Below are positions 45,319 to 53,817 of a stretch of DNA of 64,000 bases, one piece after another (within the stretch, counting starts at the first letter, position 1; each line of letters opens with the position of its first letter). A program made the translations under genes and the position numbers. The DNA comes from Desulfogranum japonicum DSM 18378 (GTDB lineage Bacteria > Desulfobacterota > Desulfobulbia > Desulfobulbales > Desulfobulbaceae), in contig NZ_AUCV01000008.1 in assembly GCF_000429945.1 (NCBI RefSeq), positions 1 to 64,000 of the forward strand, in the 5' to 3' direction. The notes under the pieces were generated by a model. That model saw only the letters and a list, made by a program, of their open reading frames with translations. It ran no database searches and was not told where the DNA came from.

Positions 45319-45886
45319 AAAATAAAAAATAAGGAAGTCCAGCTATATGGCTGAGCTTCAGGGTGGAGCTTAGAGCACCTTTTTCAAGATTGCCATGATG
45401 TGCAATTTGTATAGATACCCGAAAACGGTTGCGTTTATTGATATGTGTAATCAATATTGGCAACTCACAACAATACGTTACTGCACACCTTATGATGTTC
45501 TTCTATCTATTAACAGGTTCAGCGGTAATTGCACACAAAATTGCTCAAATGATTAGTACTTTTTTTTGGCAATTCGGGGGACAATCATTATGGAAAGGGC
45601 CGTATGATGCTCAATGTAACCCGATAGAAAATGTATTGTGTTCTAACCTGTTGATGTAGCAGTCTATTTTGTGTCTAGAGAATAAGGTTTGACAGTATTA
45701 CCGAAGGTGGTAATATAGCAGGTTCATTTTATAAAAGCGTGTACTGTCTTTTGAATACTGATAATCGTTACAGAGATCAGTCCTGGAAGGGTTTGATTCA
45801 AGGGGAGTATATCGATAATGATTCGAGGGTGTCCGAGGGGGGGCCCAAAAAAGGTGATAAAGGTCCACCACGAGAGGGATTAGAGC
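45319..45886. other. Intergenic stretch with a promoter-like site, no gene seen
   Basis: No credible gene is seen in this 568-bp stretch. A weak 76-codon frame on the plus strand (45429-45659) lacks protein-like composition. The region contains the promoter-like dyad motif at 45689-45723. From 45838 comes a G run, then GGCCC, of no known meaning. Confidence 0.4.
45689..45723 (+). promoter_or_regulatory. Putative promoter with dyad operator, motif copy 2
   Basis: TTGACA (45689-45694) and TAATAT (45711-45716) are separated by 16 nt, a near-consensus sigma-70 promoter. The spacer holds the dyad ATTACC-GAAGGT-GGTAAT. GGTAATATAGCAGGT (45709-45723) is identical to 35570-35584. It faces the YkgJ-type gene, 164 nt downstream of the motif. 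Confidence 0.5.
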
Positions 45887-46828
45887 ATGTCCGATACGTT
45901 TGAAAACGATGCAATTCAGAGTAGTACTTTAAAGAGCACGGATAAAAATCCATCAAATATAATGCCGGAGAAATTGACTCTGGATTCAAGTCTCCAGTTC
46001 GAGTGTCATCCCGGAGTGAGTTGTTTTACTGCATGTTGCCATAATATTAAAATAATTTTAACTCCTTATGATATTCTCATCCTGAGTAGAAGACTCGGCA
46101 TTACAGCCAGTAAATTTGTTACTGAATACACTGAACCTACCTATTTGGAAAAAACAGATATGCCCGGTGTACAGCTGAAACTTGTAGGAGAGAAAAGGGG
46201 ATGTCCTTTTGTTACACCTGAAGGCTGTACCGTGTACGAAGATCGCCCAACAGCGTGTCGCTATTATCCTGTGGGAATGGCTGATTTTCATGAGGGAGGC
46301 TCAAATGATGCTGCTGAGGAGAAATTTTTCTTTTTGGTAAAAGAACCTCATTGTAAGGGACACGAAGAATCCAAACGGTGGACCATTCGTGAATGGCGGG
46401 CTGATCAAGGCGTTGATATTCGTGATGAAATGAATAAGGAATGGCTTCGCCTAGTCATGCGTAGAAAATCGTTTGGGCATCAGGCTTCTTTGAGTGAGGC
46501 AGCCAAACGGATGTTCTTTATGGCATCCACTGATTTGGATACATTCCGGGATTTTATTTTCAACAGTTCTTTTCTTGACACCTATGAAGTCGACCCGGAG
46601 ACTGTTGCCAAAATCAAAGAGGATGATGTTGAGCTTATGCTTTTTTCATTCAGATATCTGGCAAATACTCTTTTTGGCGCCGGTGGAATGAAAATTAAGG
46701 AAGATAAACTTAAAGCCAAGGTGGAAGAAATCAAGGAACGGCAGGATGAATCACTGAAAAAGGCTGAGCAGGAGTATAAGGAGTTAAAAGCCGAGCGCGA
46801 CAGGATGCTCCAGGAACGTAAAGCATAA
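45887..46828 (+). CDS. YkgJ-family CxxxCxxCC metal-binding protein
   Basis: The YkgJ/UPF0153 motif is FECHPGVSCFTACCHN (cysteines near residues 40-50) followed by GCPFVTPEGCTVYEDRPTACRYYPVG, which together bind a zinc or iron-sulfur cluster. The C-terminal 60 residues are a charged coiled coil (KLKAKVEEIKERQDESLKKAEQEYKELKAE). The 313-residue size is longer than the basic family. Function is not established; some relatives are annotated Fe-S oxidoreductases. Confidence 0.85.
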   Translation: MSDTFENDAIQSSTLKSTDKNPSNIMPEKLTLDSSLQFECHPGVSCFTACCHNIKIILTPYDILILSRRLGITASKFVTEYTEPTYLEKTDMPGVQLKLVGEKRGCPFVTPEGCTVYEDRPTACRYYPVGMADFHEGGSNDAAEEKFFFLVKEPHCKGHEESKRWTIREWRADQGVDIRDEMNKEWLRLVMRRKSFGHQASLSEAAKRMFFMASTDLDTFRDFIFNSSFLDTYEVDPETVAKIKEDDVELMLFSFRYLANTLFGAGGMKIKEDKLKAKVEEIKERQDESLKKAEQEYKELKAERDRMLQERKA

Positions 46829-46871
46829 AAAGAAAGCGTTACAAGAGATAAAAACTCTTATGTAGGATGAG

Positions 46872-46903
46872 ATCTGTCCAGAAAGGGATCTTTCTGGACA
46901 GAT
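46872..46903. terminator. Bidirectional hairpin between convergent genes
   Basis: A perfect 13-bp stem (46872-46884 pairing with 46891-46903; core CTGTCCAGAAA) surrounds a 6-nt loop. It lies between the convergent YkgJ-type gene and the CBS gene, the expected place for a shared terminator. No long U-tract follows on either strand. Confidence 0.5.
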
Positions 46904-46911
46904 TGAACATG

Positions 46912-47376
46912 TTACTCTTTAAAGAGATGGAAAAAAATATCTGAAATATAGACTACACCCACCAATTTTCCATTATCCACCACCGGCATCCGACGGATAC
47001 GATCCTTTATCATGCGGTCAACTATGGCCATGAGAGGTTCATCGGGGGAAATGCTCAAAATATTCGGATTCATGATTTGCCGAACGGTTTTTTCTTTCAC
47101 AGCTTCAATGAACTGATCCAGTTCACCTTTCCATGAAATAGTATCACCATCTATACCATAGTTCAAAAAAGAAGGACGTAAATGGTACAGTATGTAGAAC
47201 ATACTTATTGTGCCAACCAGTCTGTAGGCATCATCGACCACCATAAGACTCACTGTTTTGTGTCCGGTGGGACGAATTTTGGCGTCAAGTATTCGGCGGA
47301 TGGCATTTACTGCAGGAGCATCCAAATGTATGGTGTCAAAGTTTTTTACCATTATGTCTTTGGCAAATAGTTGCAT
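46912..47376 (-). CDS. CBS-domain pair protein
   Basis: The 154-residue product is two CBS motifs: AKDIMVKNFDTIHLDAPAVNAIRRIL and VRQIMNPNILSISPDEPLMAIVDRMIKDRIRRMPVVD. A 30-residue insertion separates them. CBS pairs bind adenine nucleotides and regulate partners. No catalytic domain is attached. ATG 47376 was chosen because AAGGAG lies 8 nt upstream; a TTG two codons earlier is less likely. Confidence 0.85.
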   Translation of the reverse strand: MQLFAKDIMVKNFDTIHLDAPAVNAIRRILDAKIRPTGHKTVSLMVVDDAYRLVGTISMFYILYHLRPSFLNYGIDGDTISWKGELDQFIEAVKEKTVRQIMNPNILSISPDEPLMAIVDRMIKDRIRRMPVVDNGKLVGVVYISDIFFHLFKE

Positions 47377-47606
47377 ATTCAACTCCTTGGTTCATCTGAA
47401 AGGAAATTTGCAGTTTACATACATCCCTTATAGTATTTATGCAACACTACAATGTAAAAATCCAGTCATATCAATTCAGTTATAACTAAGATGCTCTTTC
47501 ATTTCATTTTTTTGATGTGGTGGAGAAAAATAGGGGGATAATGGAAATGATCAGCTGGTGTAAGCAGGCCTGAAGGCATTACGTACGGAGTTTTTTGAGT
47601 CACTGC

Positions 47607-47776
47607 TTTAAGGGGCACGGAAAAAATAAAATATCCAATCTTGCTTGTCTCTCAACTTGGTAACGCAGTAGCGTCAAGGGTTCAATACTGCCAATATGGA
47701 ACTATTGACGCTACGACGTTACCAAACCGATATCCTACGCAATTTTTGGATATTTATTATTTTTCGTGATCCTAAA
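47607..47776. mobile_element. Palindromic MITE-like element, copy 2, with an internal hairpin
   Basis: The element begins TTTAAGGGGCACGGAAAAAA and its end is the inverted form (…CGTGATCCTAAA), with about 30 bp of imperfect terminal inverted repeat sharing ATATCCAA. The stretch AATCTTG…TGTCTCTCAACT matches copy 1 at 40197. Between the arms lies a second inverted repeat, 21-nt arms at 47657-47677 and 47705-47725 with 19 matches and a 27-nt loop. It has no coding capacity. Confidence 0.6.
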
Positions 47777-47883
47777 CTTTGAATTTATGCTGTTTGACAG
47801 GCTGTTTTTAAGATGAATTTTTCTGTTGGAATAATCTGAAAAAACAGGAAATCTGCCGGCAGAGTCCTGGAGAGTAACAGGGT

Positions 47884-47921
47884 AAAAAAAAAAGCCCTGC
47901 CGGAATATCCGGCAGGGCTTT
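47884..47921 (-). terminator. Intrinsic terminator of the PFOR gene
   Basis: A 14-bp stem (47891-47904 and 47908-47921, core GCCCTGCCGGA) with an ATA loop is followed on the minus strand by about ten T. It lies 22 nt after the PFOR stop. This is a textbook rho-independent terminator. Confidence 0.93.
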
Positions 47922-47942
47922 CTTCAATAATGGCAATACTGA

Positions 47943-50900
47943 TTATTCAACATCCAAAGCTTTTGCCCATGCTTTGAGCATTTTCCAGGATTTGTCAGTA
48001 TCTGTCTGTGCAGCTGTCATAAGCTGGTCAACCATATCAGGATTGGCCATCTTCAGCATACGATAACGGTTTTCGTTCAGAGCGTAGTCGGCAAAGGACA
48101 TAGTCGGCTCTTTACTATCAATGGTCAATGGGTTTTTACCCTCGGCCTCGAGATCAGGATTGTAGCGGTACAAGGACCAGTGACCACACTCAACAGCTTT
48201 CTTCTGCTGCTCAAGACCTGTAGCCATGTTAATACCATGGTTGATGCAGTGTGCATAGGCGATGATCAGAGATGGTCCGTCATAGGCTTCAGCCTCAGCA
48301 ATGGCTTTGATTGCCTGCTGTGGGTTGGCACCCAGAGAAATGCGGGCTACATATACAGTCCCAAAGGTGGAGAAGATCATACCCATATTTTTCTTAGGTG
48401 CTTTCTTACCACCAGCAGCAAACTGTGCTACAGCTGCACGAGGTGTGGATTTGGACATCTGACCACCGGTGTTGGAGTACACTTCGGTATCCAGAACCAT
48501 AACATTAACGTTTTGACCAGAGGCAAGAACGTGATCCAGACCGCCGTAACCAATATCGTACGCCCAACCGTCGCCACCGAAAATCCAAACGGATTTTTTC
48601 ACCAGGTAATCGGCAAGGGAAACGAGACCTTTGGAGAGTTTGTCGGAATTACCCGCAAGAGCTGCCTTCAATTCAGCAACACGCCCACGCTGTGCTTCAA
48701 TTTCATCCTGGGTGCTCTGGGTAGCGTCAAGCAGTCCATCAGCCATTGCCTTGTCGATCAATTTGGCTTCTACAGCAGCTTCTACCAGCTCTGCTGCCTG
48801 ACTACCGAGTTTGTCAACAGACTGACGCATACCAAGACCGTATTCAGCATTGTCTTCGAACAGTGAGTTTGACCAGGCAGGACCACGGCCATCATCACGA
48901 GTACAGTATGGTGTGGTCGGCAGGTTACCACCATAGATTGAAGAACAACCTGTAGCATTGGCTACCAGCATCCTATCACCGAACAACTGGGTGATCAGTT
49001 TAACATAAGGAGTTTCACCACAACCTGCGCAAGCACCGGAGAACTCAAACATAGGTCTCAGGAACTGGCTGCCTTTAATGGTTGTTGGGTTGATGGTGGC
49101 ACGATCAACTTCCGGCAGTTTCAGGAAAGCTTCCCAGTTTTTGGACTCGCGCGCATGTACTTCTTCGGTGTTGGGGATCATTACCAGCGCAGGTGTCTCT
49201 GTTTTCTTACCATCTGTATCTTTCTTACGCGCAGGGCAGGCAGTAACACAAAGTGTACAACCGCAGCAATCAGCTGTGGAAATCTGCATGGTGAATTTCA
49301 TGCCTTTGTATTCTTTACCAACTGCGTCTGCTGTTTTGAAATCCGCGGTTGCCCCAGCTGCTTCAAGTGCTTCAGGTGTAGCAACTTTCATACGGATACA
49401 GCCATGTGGGCATACCAGGGAACAACGTCCACATTGGATACAGGTCTCTGGATCCCAGCTGGAAACATTGACCGCGATGTTTCGTTTTTCCCATTGTGTA
49501 GTGGCTGTTGGCCAGCGACCATTGTCAGGCATTTGAGAAACGGTGATTTCTTCTCCGCGGCCTTCCATCATTTTAGCGGTAATTTCCTTAACAAACTTAG
49601 GCGCTTCTTCAGGAACGGTTGGCGGCATTTCGTGACCAGAAACTTCACTTGGTAAAGATACCTGGACAATGTTCTCTATGGCACCGTCAACTGCTGCATA
49701 GTTCATGTTGACGATCTTATCGCCTTTTTTGCCATAGGTTTTCTTGATCGCAGTTTTAATAGCCTCTACTGCGGCTTCCTGGGTGAGAATACCGGAGATC
49801 ATGAAGAATGCTGTCTGCATGATCATGTTGATACGTGCACCCAAACCAATTGCCTGGCCAAGTTTTACTGCATCAATGATGTAGAATTTTGCTTTTTTCT
49901 CTATCAGTTGTTTCTGAACCAGAGCTGGCAGATGAGACCAGATTTCATCTTTAGAGAATACAGTGGTCAGGAGAAAAGTTCCTTCATCTTCCAGGTTAGC
50001 CAGCATGTCGTAGGAATCCAGGAAGGCAAAGTTGTGACAGGCGATGAAGTTGGCTTTGTTGATCAGGTAAGGAGCAACAACCTGGTTCTCTCCAAAACGG
50101 AGGTGAGAAACGGTCATGGAACCTGATTTTTTAGAATCGTAAACAAAGTAACCCTGGGTAGAGTTGGTTGTCTCACCACCGATGATCTTGATGGTATTTT
50201 TATTCGCGCCAACGGTACCGTCTGAGCCTAAACCATAGAACAGAGCACGATAGACATCTTCGCTTTCAATGTTAAAGGTTTTATCGTAATCCAGGCTGGT
50301 AAACGCAACGTCGTCGTTGGGGCCAACACAGAATTTTTTCTTAGGTGCAAAGGATGCCATGTTGTCGTATACAGCTTTCACCATGGCTGGGGTGAACTCT
50401 GCAGAACCAAGACCATAACGTCCACCGAGAATCATAGGCATGAACATGGTAGGGTTGGCTTCAACTGCTTCACCAACTGCTGCACGAACATCAAGATACA
50501 GAGGCTCGCCAAGGGCACCAGGCTCTTTGGTACGGTCCATAACAGTGATACGTTCAACGGTACCGGGCAGGGCGTTGACCATAGCTGCAGCATCAAAAGG
50601 TCTGAAAAGACGAACGATAACGCAACCAACTTTGTCTCCCTGGCTGGCCAGGTAATCAATGGTGGAAGCAACAACTTCCGCACCGGAACCCATGATAACG
50701 ATGACGTCTGTTGCATCCGGAGCGCCGTAGTAATCGAAAAGGTGATACTGACGACCGGTTATCTTGGCGAATTGATTCATTTTCGCCTGTACGATTCCAG
50801 GTACAGCATCATAATATTTGTTTACTGTTTCACGGCCTGTGAAATATACGTCAGGATTCTGAGCAGTACCGCACATACTTGGGCGGTCTGGAGTCAGCGC

Positions 50901-51518
50901 ACGCTCACGATGGGCAAGAACCTGGTCATCATCAATCATTGCACGCATATCATCCATTGTCAGTTCTTCGATCTTGGCTACCTCATGGGAGGTACGGAAA
51001 CCATCAAAGAAATGCAGGAAAGGAATACGTGATTCCAAGGTTGCGGAAGTGGAGATCAGAGCCATATCCTGAGCCTGCTGTACGTTCTCTGCACAGAGCA
51101 TAGCCCAGCCTGTCTGACGGGCTGACATTACATCACTGTGATCGCCGAAGATTGAGAGACCCTGATAGGCGAGGGCACGAGCTGTTACATGGAATACGGT
51201 AGGGGTCAGCTCACCTGCGATTTTGTACATATTGGGCAGCATCAGCAGCAAACCCTGTGACGCAGTAAATGTGGTGCAGAGAGCGCCTGTGTTCAGAGAA
51301 CCATGCAACGCGCCGGCTACGCCACCCTCTGACTGCATCTGAGAGATGACAGGAATTGTTCCCCAGATATTCTGTTGCTTTGCATTGGCTTTGGCATCCG
51401 CTTCTGCTGCCATCGGAGATGATGGCGTAATAGGATAGATTGTGATGACTTCACTGGTGGCATACGCAACATGGGTACATGCCTGGTTGCCGTCAATGGT
51501 GACCATTTTTCGCGACAT
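47943..51518 (-). CDS. nifJ: Pyruvate:ferredoxin (flavodoxin) oxidoreductase, homodimeric
   Basis: This 1191-residue enzyme oxidises pyruvate and CoA to acetyl-CoA and CO2 and reduces ferredoxin. The N-terminal domains (GNQACTHVAYATSEVITIYPITPSSPMAA) are followed by the gamma domain. Two ferredoxin-type clusters, CIQCGRCSLVCPHGC (near 694) and CCGCTLCVTACPARKK (near 750), and CAGCGETPYVKLI (near 828) come next. The TPP site is GDGWAYDIGYGG (near 981). All cluster cysteines are present. The gene is single and strongly expressed-looking, with AAGGAG before the ATG and a strong terminator after the stop. It implies strictly anaerobic central metabolism. Confidence 0.97.
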   Translation of the reverse strand: MSRKMVTIDGNQACTHVAYATSEVITIYPITPSSPMAAEADAKANAKQQNIWGTIPVISQMQSEGGVAGALHGSLNTGALCTTFTASQGLLLMLPNMYKIAGELTPTVFHVTARALAYQGLSIFGDHSDVMSARQTGWAMLCAENVQQAQDMALISTSATLESRIPFLHFFDGFRTSHEVAKIEELTMDDMRAMIDDDQVLAHRERALTPDRPSMCGTAQNPDVYFTGRETVNKYYDAVPGIVQAKMNQFAKITGRQYHLFDYYGAPDATDVIVIMGSGAEVVASTIDYLASQGDKVGCVIVRLFRPFDAAAMVNALPGTVERITVMDRTKEPGALGEPLYLDVRAAVGEAVEANPTMFMPMILGGRYGLGSAEFTPAMVKAVYDNMASFAPKKKFCVGPNDDVAFTSLDYDKTFNIESEDVYRALFYGLGSDGTVGANKNTIKIIGGETTNSTQGYFVYDSKKSGSMTVSHLRFGENQVVAPYLINKANFIACHNFAFLDSYDMLANLEDEGTFLLTTVFSKDEIWSHLPALVQKQLIEKKAKFYIIDAVKLGQAIGLGARINMIMQTAFFMISGILTQEAAVEAIKTAIKKTYGKKGDKIVNMNYAAVDGAIENIVQVSLPSEVSGHEMPPTVPEEAPKFVKEITAKMMEGRGEEITVSQMPDNGRWPTATTQWEKRNIAVNVSSWDPETCIQCGRCSLVCPHGCIRMKVATPEALEAAGATADFKTADAVGKEYKGMKFTMQISTADCCGCTLCVTACPARKKDTDGKKTETPALVMIPNTEEVHARESKNWEAFLKLPEVDRATINPTTIKGSQFLRPMFEFSGACAGCGETPYVKLITQLFGDRMLVANATGCSSIYGGNLPTTPYCTRDDGRGPAWSNSLFEDNAEYGLGMRQSVDKLGSQAAELVEAAVEAKLIDKAMADGLLDATQSTQDEIEAQRGRVAELKAALAGNSDKLSKGLVSLADYLVKKSVWIFGGDGWAYDIGYGGLDHVLASGQNVNVMVLDTEVYSNTGGQMSKSTPRAAVAQFAAGGKKAPKKNMGMIFSTFGTVYVARISLGANPQQAIKAIAEAEAYDGPSLIIAYAHCINHGINMATGLEQQKKAVECGHWSLYRYNPDLEAEGKNPLTIDSKEPTMSFADYALNENRYRMLKMANPDMVDQLMTAAQTDTDKSWKMLKAWAKALDVE

Positions 51519-52166
51519 AGTTCTTTCTCCTTACACGATGGTTACTTATTGCCGGCAGAATTCCCGTCGGCAATTGTTTTGAAAAAAGGGGACATCTCTG
51601 TGCAGAAACAAAGAGCCACATTTTTTTTAAACACTGGAAGATTTGGGTGAGGACGGACTAATCCTGAAAAAAATGATTGACGCTTCATTCAATCACGAAG
51701 TGCTAGCCATCCGAAAGAAACCCTACTTTCCCCCCCAGTATAGTTGGGCCTTCTTGGAACGAGACCTTTACAACATCAACGGCGACATACCTGTACCGCA
51801 GATAAGAACAAAGATCATTTAATGAGGGGAAGATAAACTAAAAAAAAGTATAATGCAACGGTAAAGAGCTCTCTAAATGGGTAGGATAAGTAGACCTTTG
51901 CGAATAAGAAGTGATTGCTACTCAGGTGCATAAAACAGGAATATAGGAAATCCTTTAACAAGGATGGTATCCTGCCCGTCAGTATACCTGAAAAGGTGAG
52001 GGCCGATTCATTACCTGGTCCTTTGCTCCATGCTGGAATGGTTTGCTGCATGAAAAATGAGTCTCGGGGCAACAGTATAAAAAAACCAGTAATCAGGAAA
52101 AATATTCGTCACAGACCCTTATGGTACAAAACGGTTGGCATAACCCCATAACCGTACGTTGTCACC
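51519..52166. other. Long non-coding stretch upstream of PFOR
   Basis: This 648-bp stretch includes the PFOR leader (minus strand; an interrupted hairpin at about 51552-51578, TTGCCG…CGGCAA) and a short protein-like frame at 51634-51822, listed separately. From 51823 to 52166 only weak overlapping frames are seen and I support no gene there. Confidence 0.4.
51634..51822 (+). pseudogene. Protein-like fragment without a clear start
   Basis: Between an in-frame TAA at 51628 and a TAA at 51820 lies a frame reading LEDLGEDGLILKKMIDASF, then KPYFPPQYSWAFLERDLYNI and NGDIPVPQIRTKII. Aromatic and charged residues are distributed as in a real protein. Possible starts are TTG 51643 or ATG 51673. No Shine-Dalgarno is seen. 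It looks like either a small gene or the remnant of a larger one. I recognise no family. Confidence 0.3.
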
Positions 52167-52358
52167 TTATGTATTTTCCTCTTCAATGAAATCTTTGATT
52201 TTTTCGTACAAAGACTGTGGAATCTGTTCGCTATACATAAATTGCTCGGCTTCATCTCCACTGATTTGCTGTTTGATTTCCAATGGAAGGCTTCTTAAAA
52301 AAGCAACCCGCTCAGGAATCGGTTTTTTTGCCGGTGTCTGTGTAGGATTGTTCCGCAT
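52167..52358 (-). CDS. Small hypothetical protein
   Basis: The 63-residue product starts MRNNPTQTPAKKPIPERVAFLRSLPLEIKQQISGD and continues as a charged helical segment ending FIEEENT. GAGGAT is 6 nt upstream of the ATG, giving a good ribosome site. No family is recognised. The composition is helical and acidic in its C-terminal half. It stands alone on the minus strand, divergent from the dGTPase-type gene. Confidence 0.5.
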   Translation of the reverse strand: MRNNPTQTPAKKPIPERVAFLRSLPLEIKQQISGDEAEQFMYSEQIPQSLYEKIKDFIEEENT

Positions 52359-52550
52359 CAGAGATCCTCATAGGCCAGAAGTAAATAAATAATGTTTTTA
52401 TCTGTGTTACCTGTATAGTGCTTTATGCATTTTGGGCGCAGATGTAAATGGGGGAGCCGGTTTTTGTCGTTTTTTTCACATGTATATTTTGCCTGGGGAA
52501 AATTTTTTCACCGAAAAACACCTATATTATTAACTTCCCGTAGAAATTGT

Positions 52551-52578
52551 TTGGCCCTTTAACAGATTCTGGTATAGT
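52551..52578 (+). promoter_or_regulatory. Possible promoter of the dGTPase-type gene
   Basis: TATAGT at 52573-52578 is a good -10 with a weak -35 (TTGGCC at 52551-52556, 16-nt spacer). It lies 40 nt before the GTG start at 52618. Confidence 0.35.
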
Positions 52579-52617
52579 GCCGTTTTTTGGATAAAGATTT
52601 TATGATGGCGTTGTGTT

Positions 52618-53817
52618 GTGTTCTCACAGGAAAGCATTGTTGAAAAAATTAGACAGCAGTTGGATTCTCAGGAACAGGAGATTTTGAGCGGCTTGGCCTG
52701 TTGCAACAGGGAATCCCTCCGTCGACGTGAAGAGAAGCGTCCTGGATATCGACAGAATTTTGCCATGGATGCTGATCGTATTCTGCATTCCAAATCGTAT
52801 TCCAGATACATTGATAAAACCCAGGTCTTTTCTCTCATAGAAAATGATCATATCAGTCACCGGGTGCTTCATGTGCAACTTGTTGCCCGCATTTCGCGAA
52901 CCATTGGCAGATTTCTTGCGCTTAATGAAGATCTCATTGAAAGCATTGCCCTAGGACACGATATTGGTCACCCGCCCTTTGGTCACGAAGGGGAACGTAT
53001 TCTCTCAAAGATCTGTAGGCTACATGGGCTTCCGTCTTTTCAACATAATGTACAGTCGATTCAGTTTCTCGATCGCTTTGAGCGTAAAGGCACGGGCTGG
53101 AATTTAAGTCTTCAGGTTCTTGATGGGATTTTGTGCCATGATGGTGAAGTAAATGTGACCCGGTTACGTCCAGACCGCGAGAAAAATTTTGCATTGTTTG
53201 ACTGTGAATTGAAAGACAAAGCCGACAATCCCAGCTTGCAGCTTTATCCCATGACCCTGGAAGGATGTGTTGTACGGCTCGCTGATACCATAGCCTATAT
53301 CGGCAGGGATATAGAAGATGCCATAGAACTTGGTTTCATTTCCAGAAAAGATATTCCCACTTCCTGCGCGTCTGTATTGGGGACAACGAACGGGACCATT
53401 GTTCATACCTTGGTAACGGACCTGATCTGCAATAGCACCCATGTTCGGACCGCAAGAACACAAGCAGGTGAACGGGATTTTATCGGTTTCAGTGAGGCTG
53501 TGGCGACTCAGCTTTTGGAACTGAAAAGATTTAATTACCAGAATATATATACTAATGCAGCGTTCAAGCCGGATTTTGTCAAAATCCATCGTTGCTATGA
53601 GCAGTTGTTCGACTATTTTTTACGACAAGCAATGAACGAAGAAGAAACTGGAGAAACAGGCCGTTTTCTCCGCTCCATGTCCAAACAATACAGACAGGAG
53701 CACAATTGTGTAGAGTTGGTCCGTGATTATCTCGCGGGAATGACAGATAAATTTTTCCTGCGTAAGGCCCGAGAGATCGGGTGCGATGTTCCGGAGCGGC
53801 TATGCGTGCAAAATTGA
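52618..53817 (+). CDS. dgt: dGTPase-family HD-domain deoxynucleoside triphosphate hydrolase
   Basis: The HD signature HDIGHPPFGHEG is near residue 112, preceded by the N-terminal SYSRYIDKTQVFSL and IENDHISHRVLHVQLVARISRTIG. ADTIAYIGRDIEDAIELG supplies the distal aspartate. Family members hydrolyse dGTP or other dNTPs to the nucleoside and triphosphate. The 399-residue length fits the bacterial class with the HD core in the N-terminal half. GTG 52618 is the only in-frame start; nearby ATGs at 52602 and 52605 are out of frame. The stop overlaps the CLC start. Confidence 0.88.
   Translation: MFSQESIVEKIRQQLDSQEQEILSGLACCNRESLRRREEKRPGYRQNFAMDADRILHSKSYSRYIDKTQVFSLIENDHISHRVLHVQLVARISRTIGRFLALNEDLIESIALGHDIGHPPFGHEGERILSKICRLHGLPSFQHNVQSIQFLDRFERKGTGWNLSLQVLDGILCHDGEVNVTRLRPDREKNFALFDCELKDKADNPSLQLYPMTLEGCVVRLADTIAYIGRDIEDAIELGFISRKDIPTSCASVLGTTNGTIVHTLVTDLICNSTHVRTARTQAGERDFIGFSEAVATQLLELKRFNYQNIYTNAAFKPDFVKIHRCYEQLFDYFLRQAMNEEETGETGRFLRSMSKQYRQEHNCVELVRDYLAGMTDKFFLRKAREIGCDVPERLCVQN

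Larger units (their letters stand above)
47383..47942. other. Intergenic region with a MITE-like element and the PFOR terminator
   Basis: No gene is seen. It holds the palindromic element at 47607-47776 and the terminator of the PFOR gene at 47884-47921. The stretch between the CBS gene start and the element may contain the CBS promoter, which I could not identify. Confidence 0.5.

Noticed and set aside
45429-45659. 76-codon plus-strand ORF in the intergenic region
   Set aside because: Composition is not protein-like and no ribosome site is seen.
45825-45885. tRNA-like GGTGTCCGAG stretch
   Set aside because: The sequence does not fold into a cloverleaf and has no matching acceptor stem.
51815-52151. 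Overlapping ORFs on both strands upstream of the dGTPase gene
   Set aside because: They overlap each other antisense, start at weak codons and show no motif.
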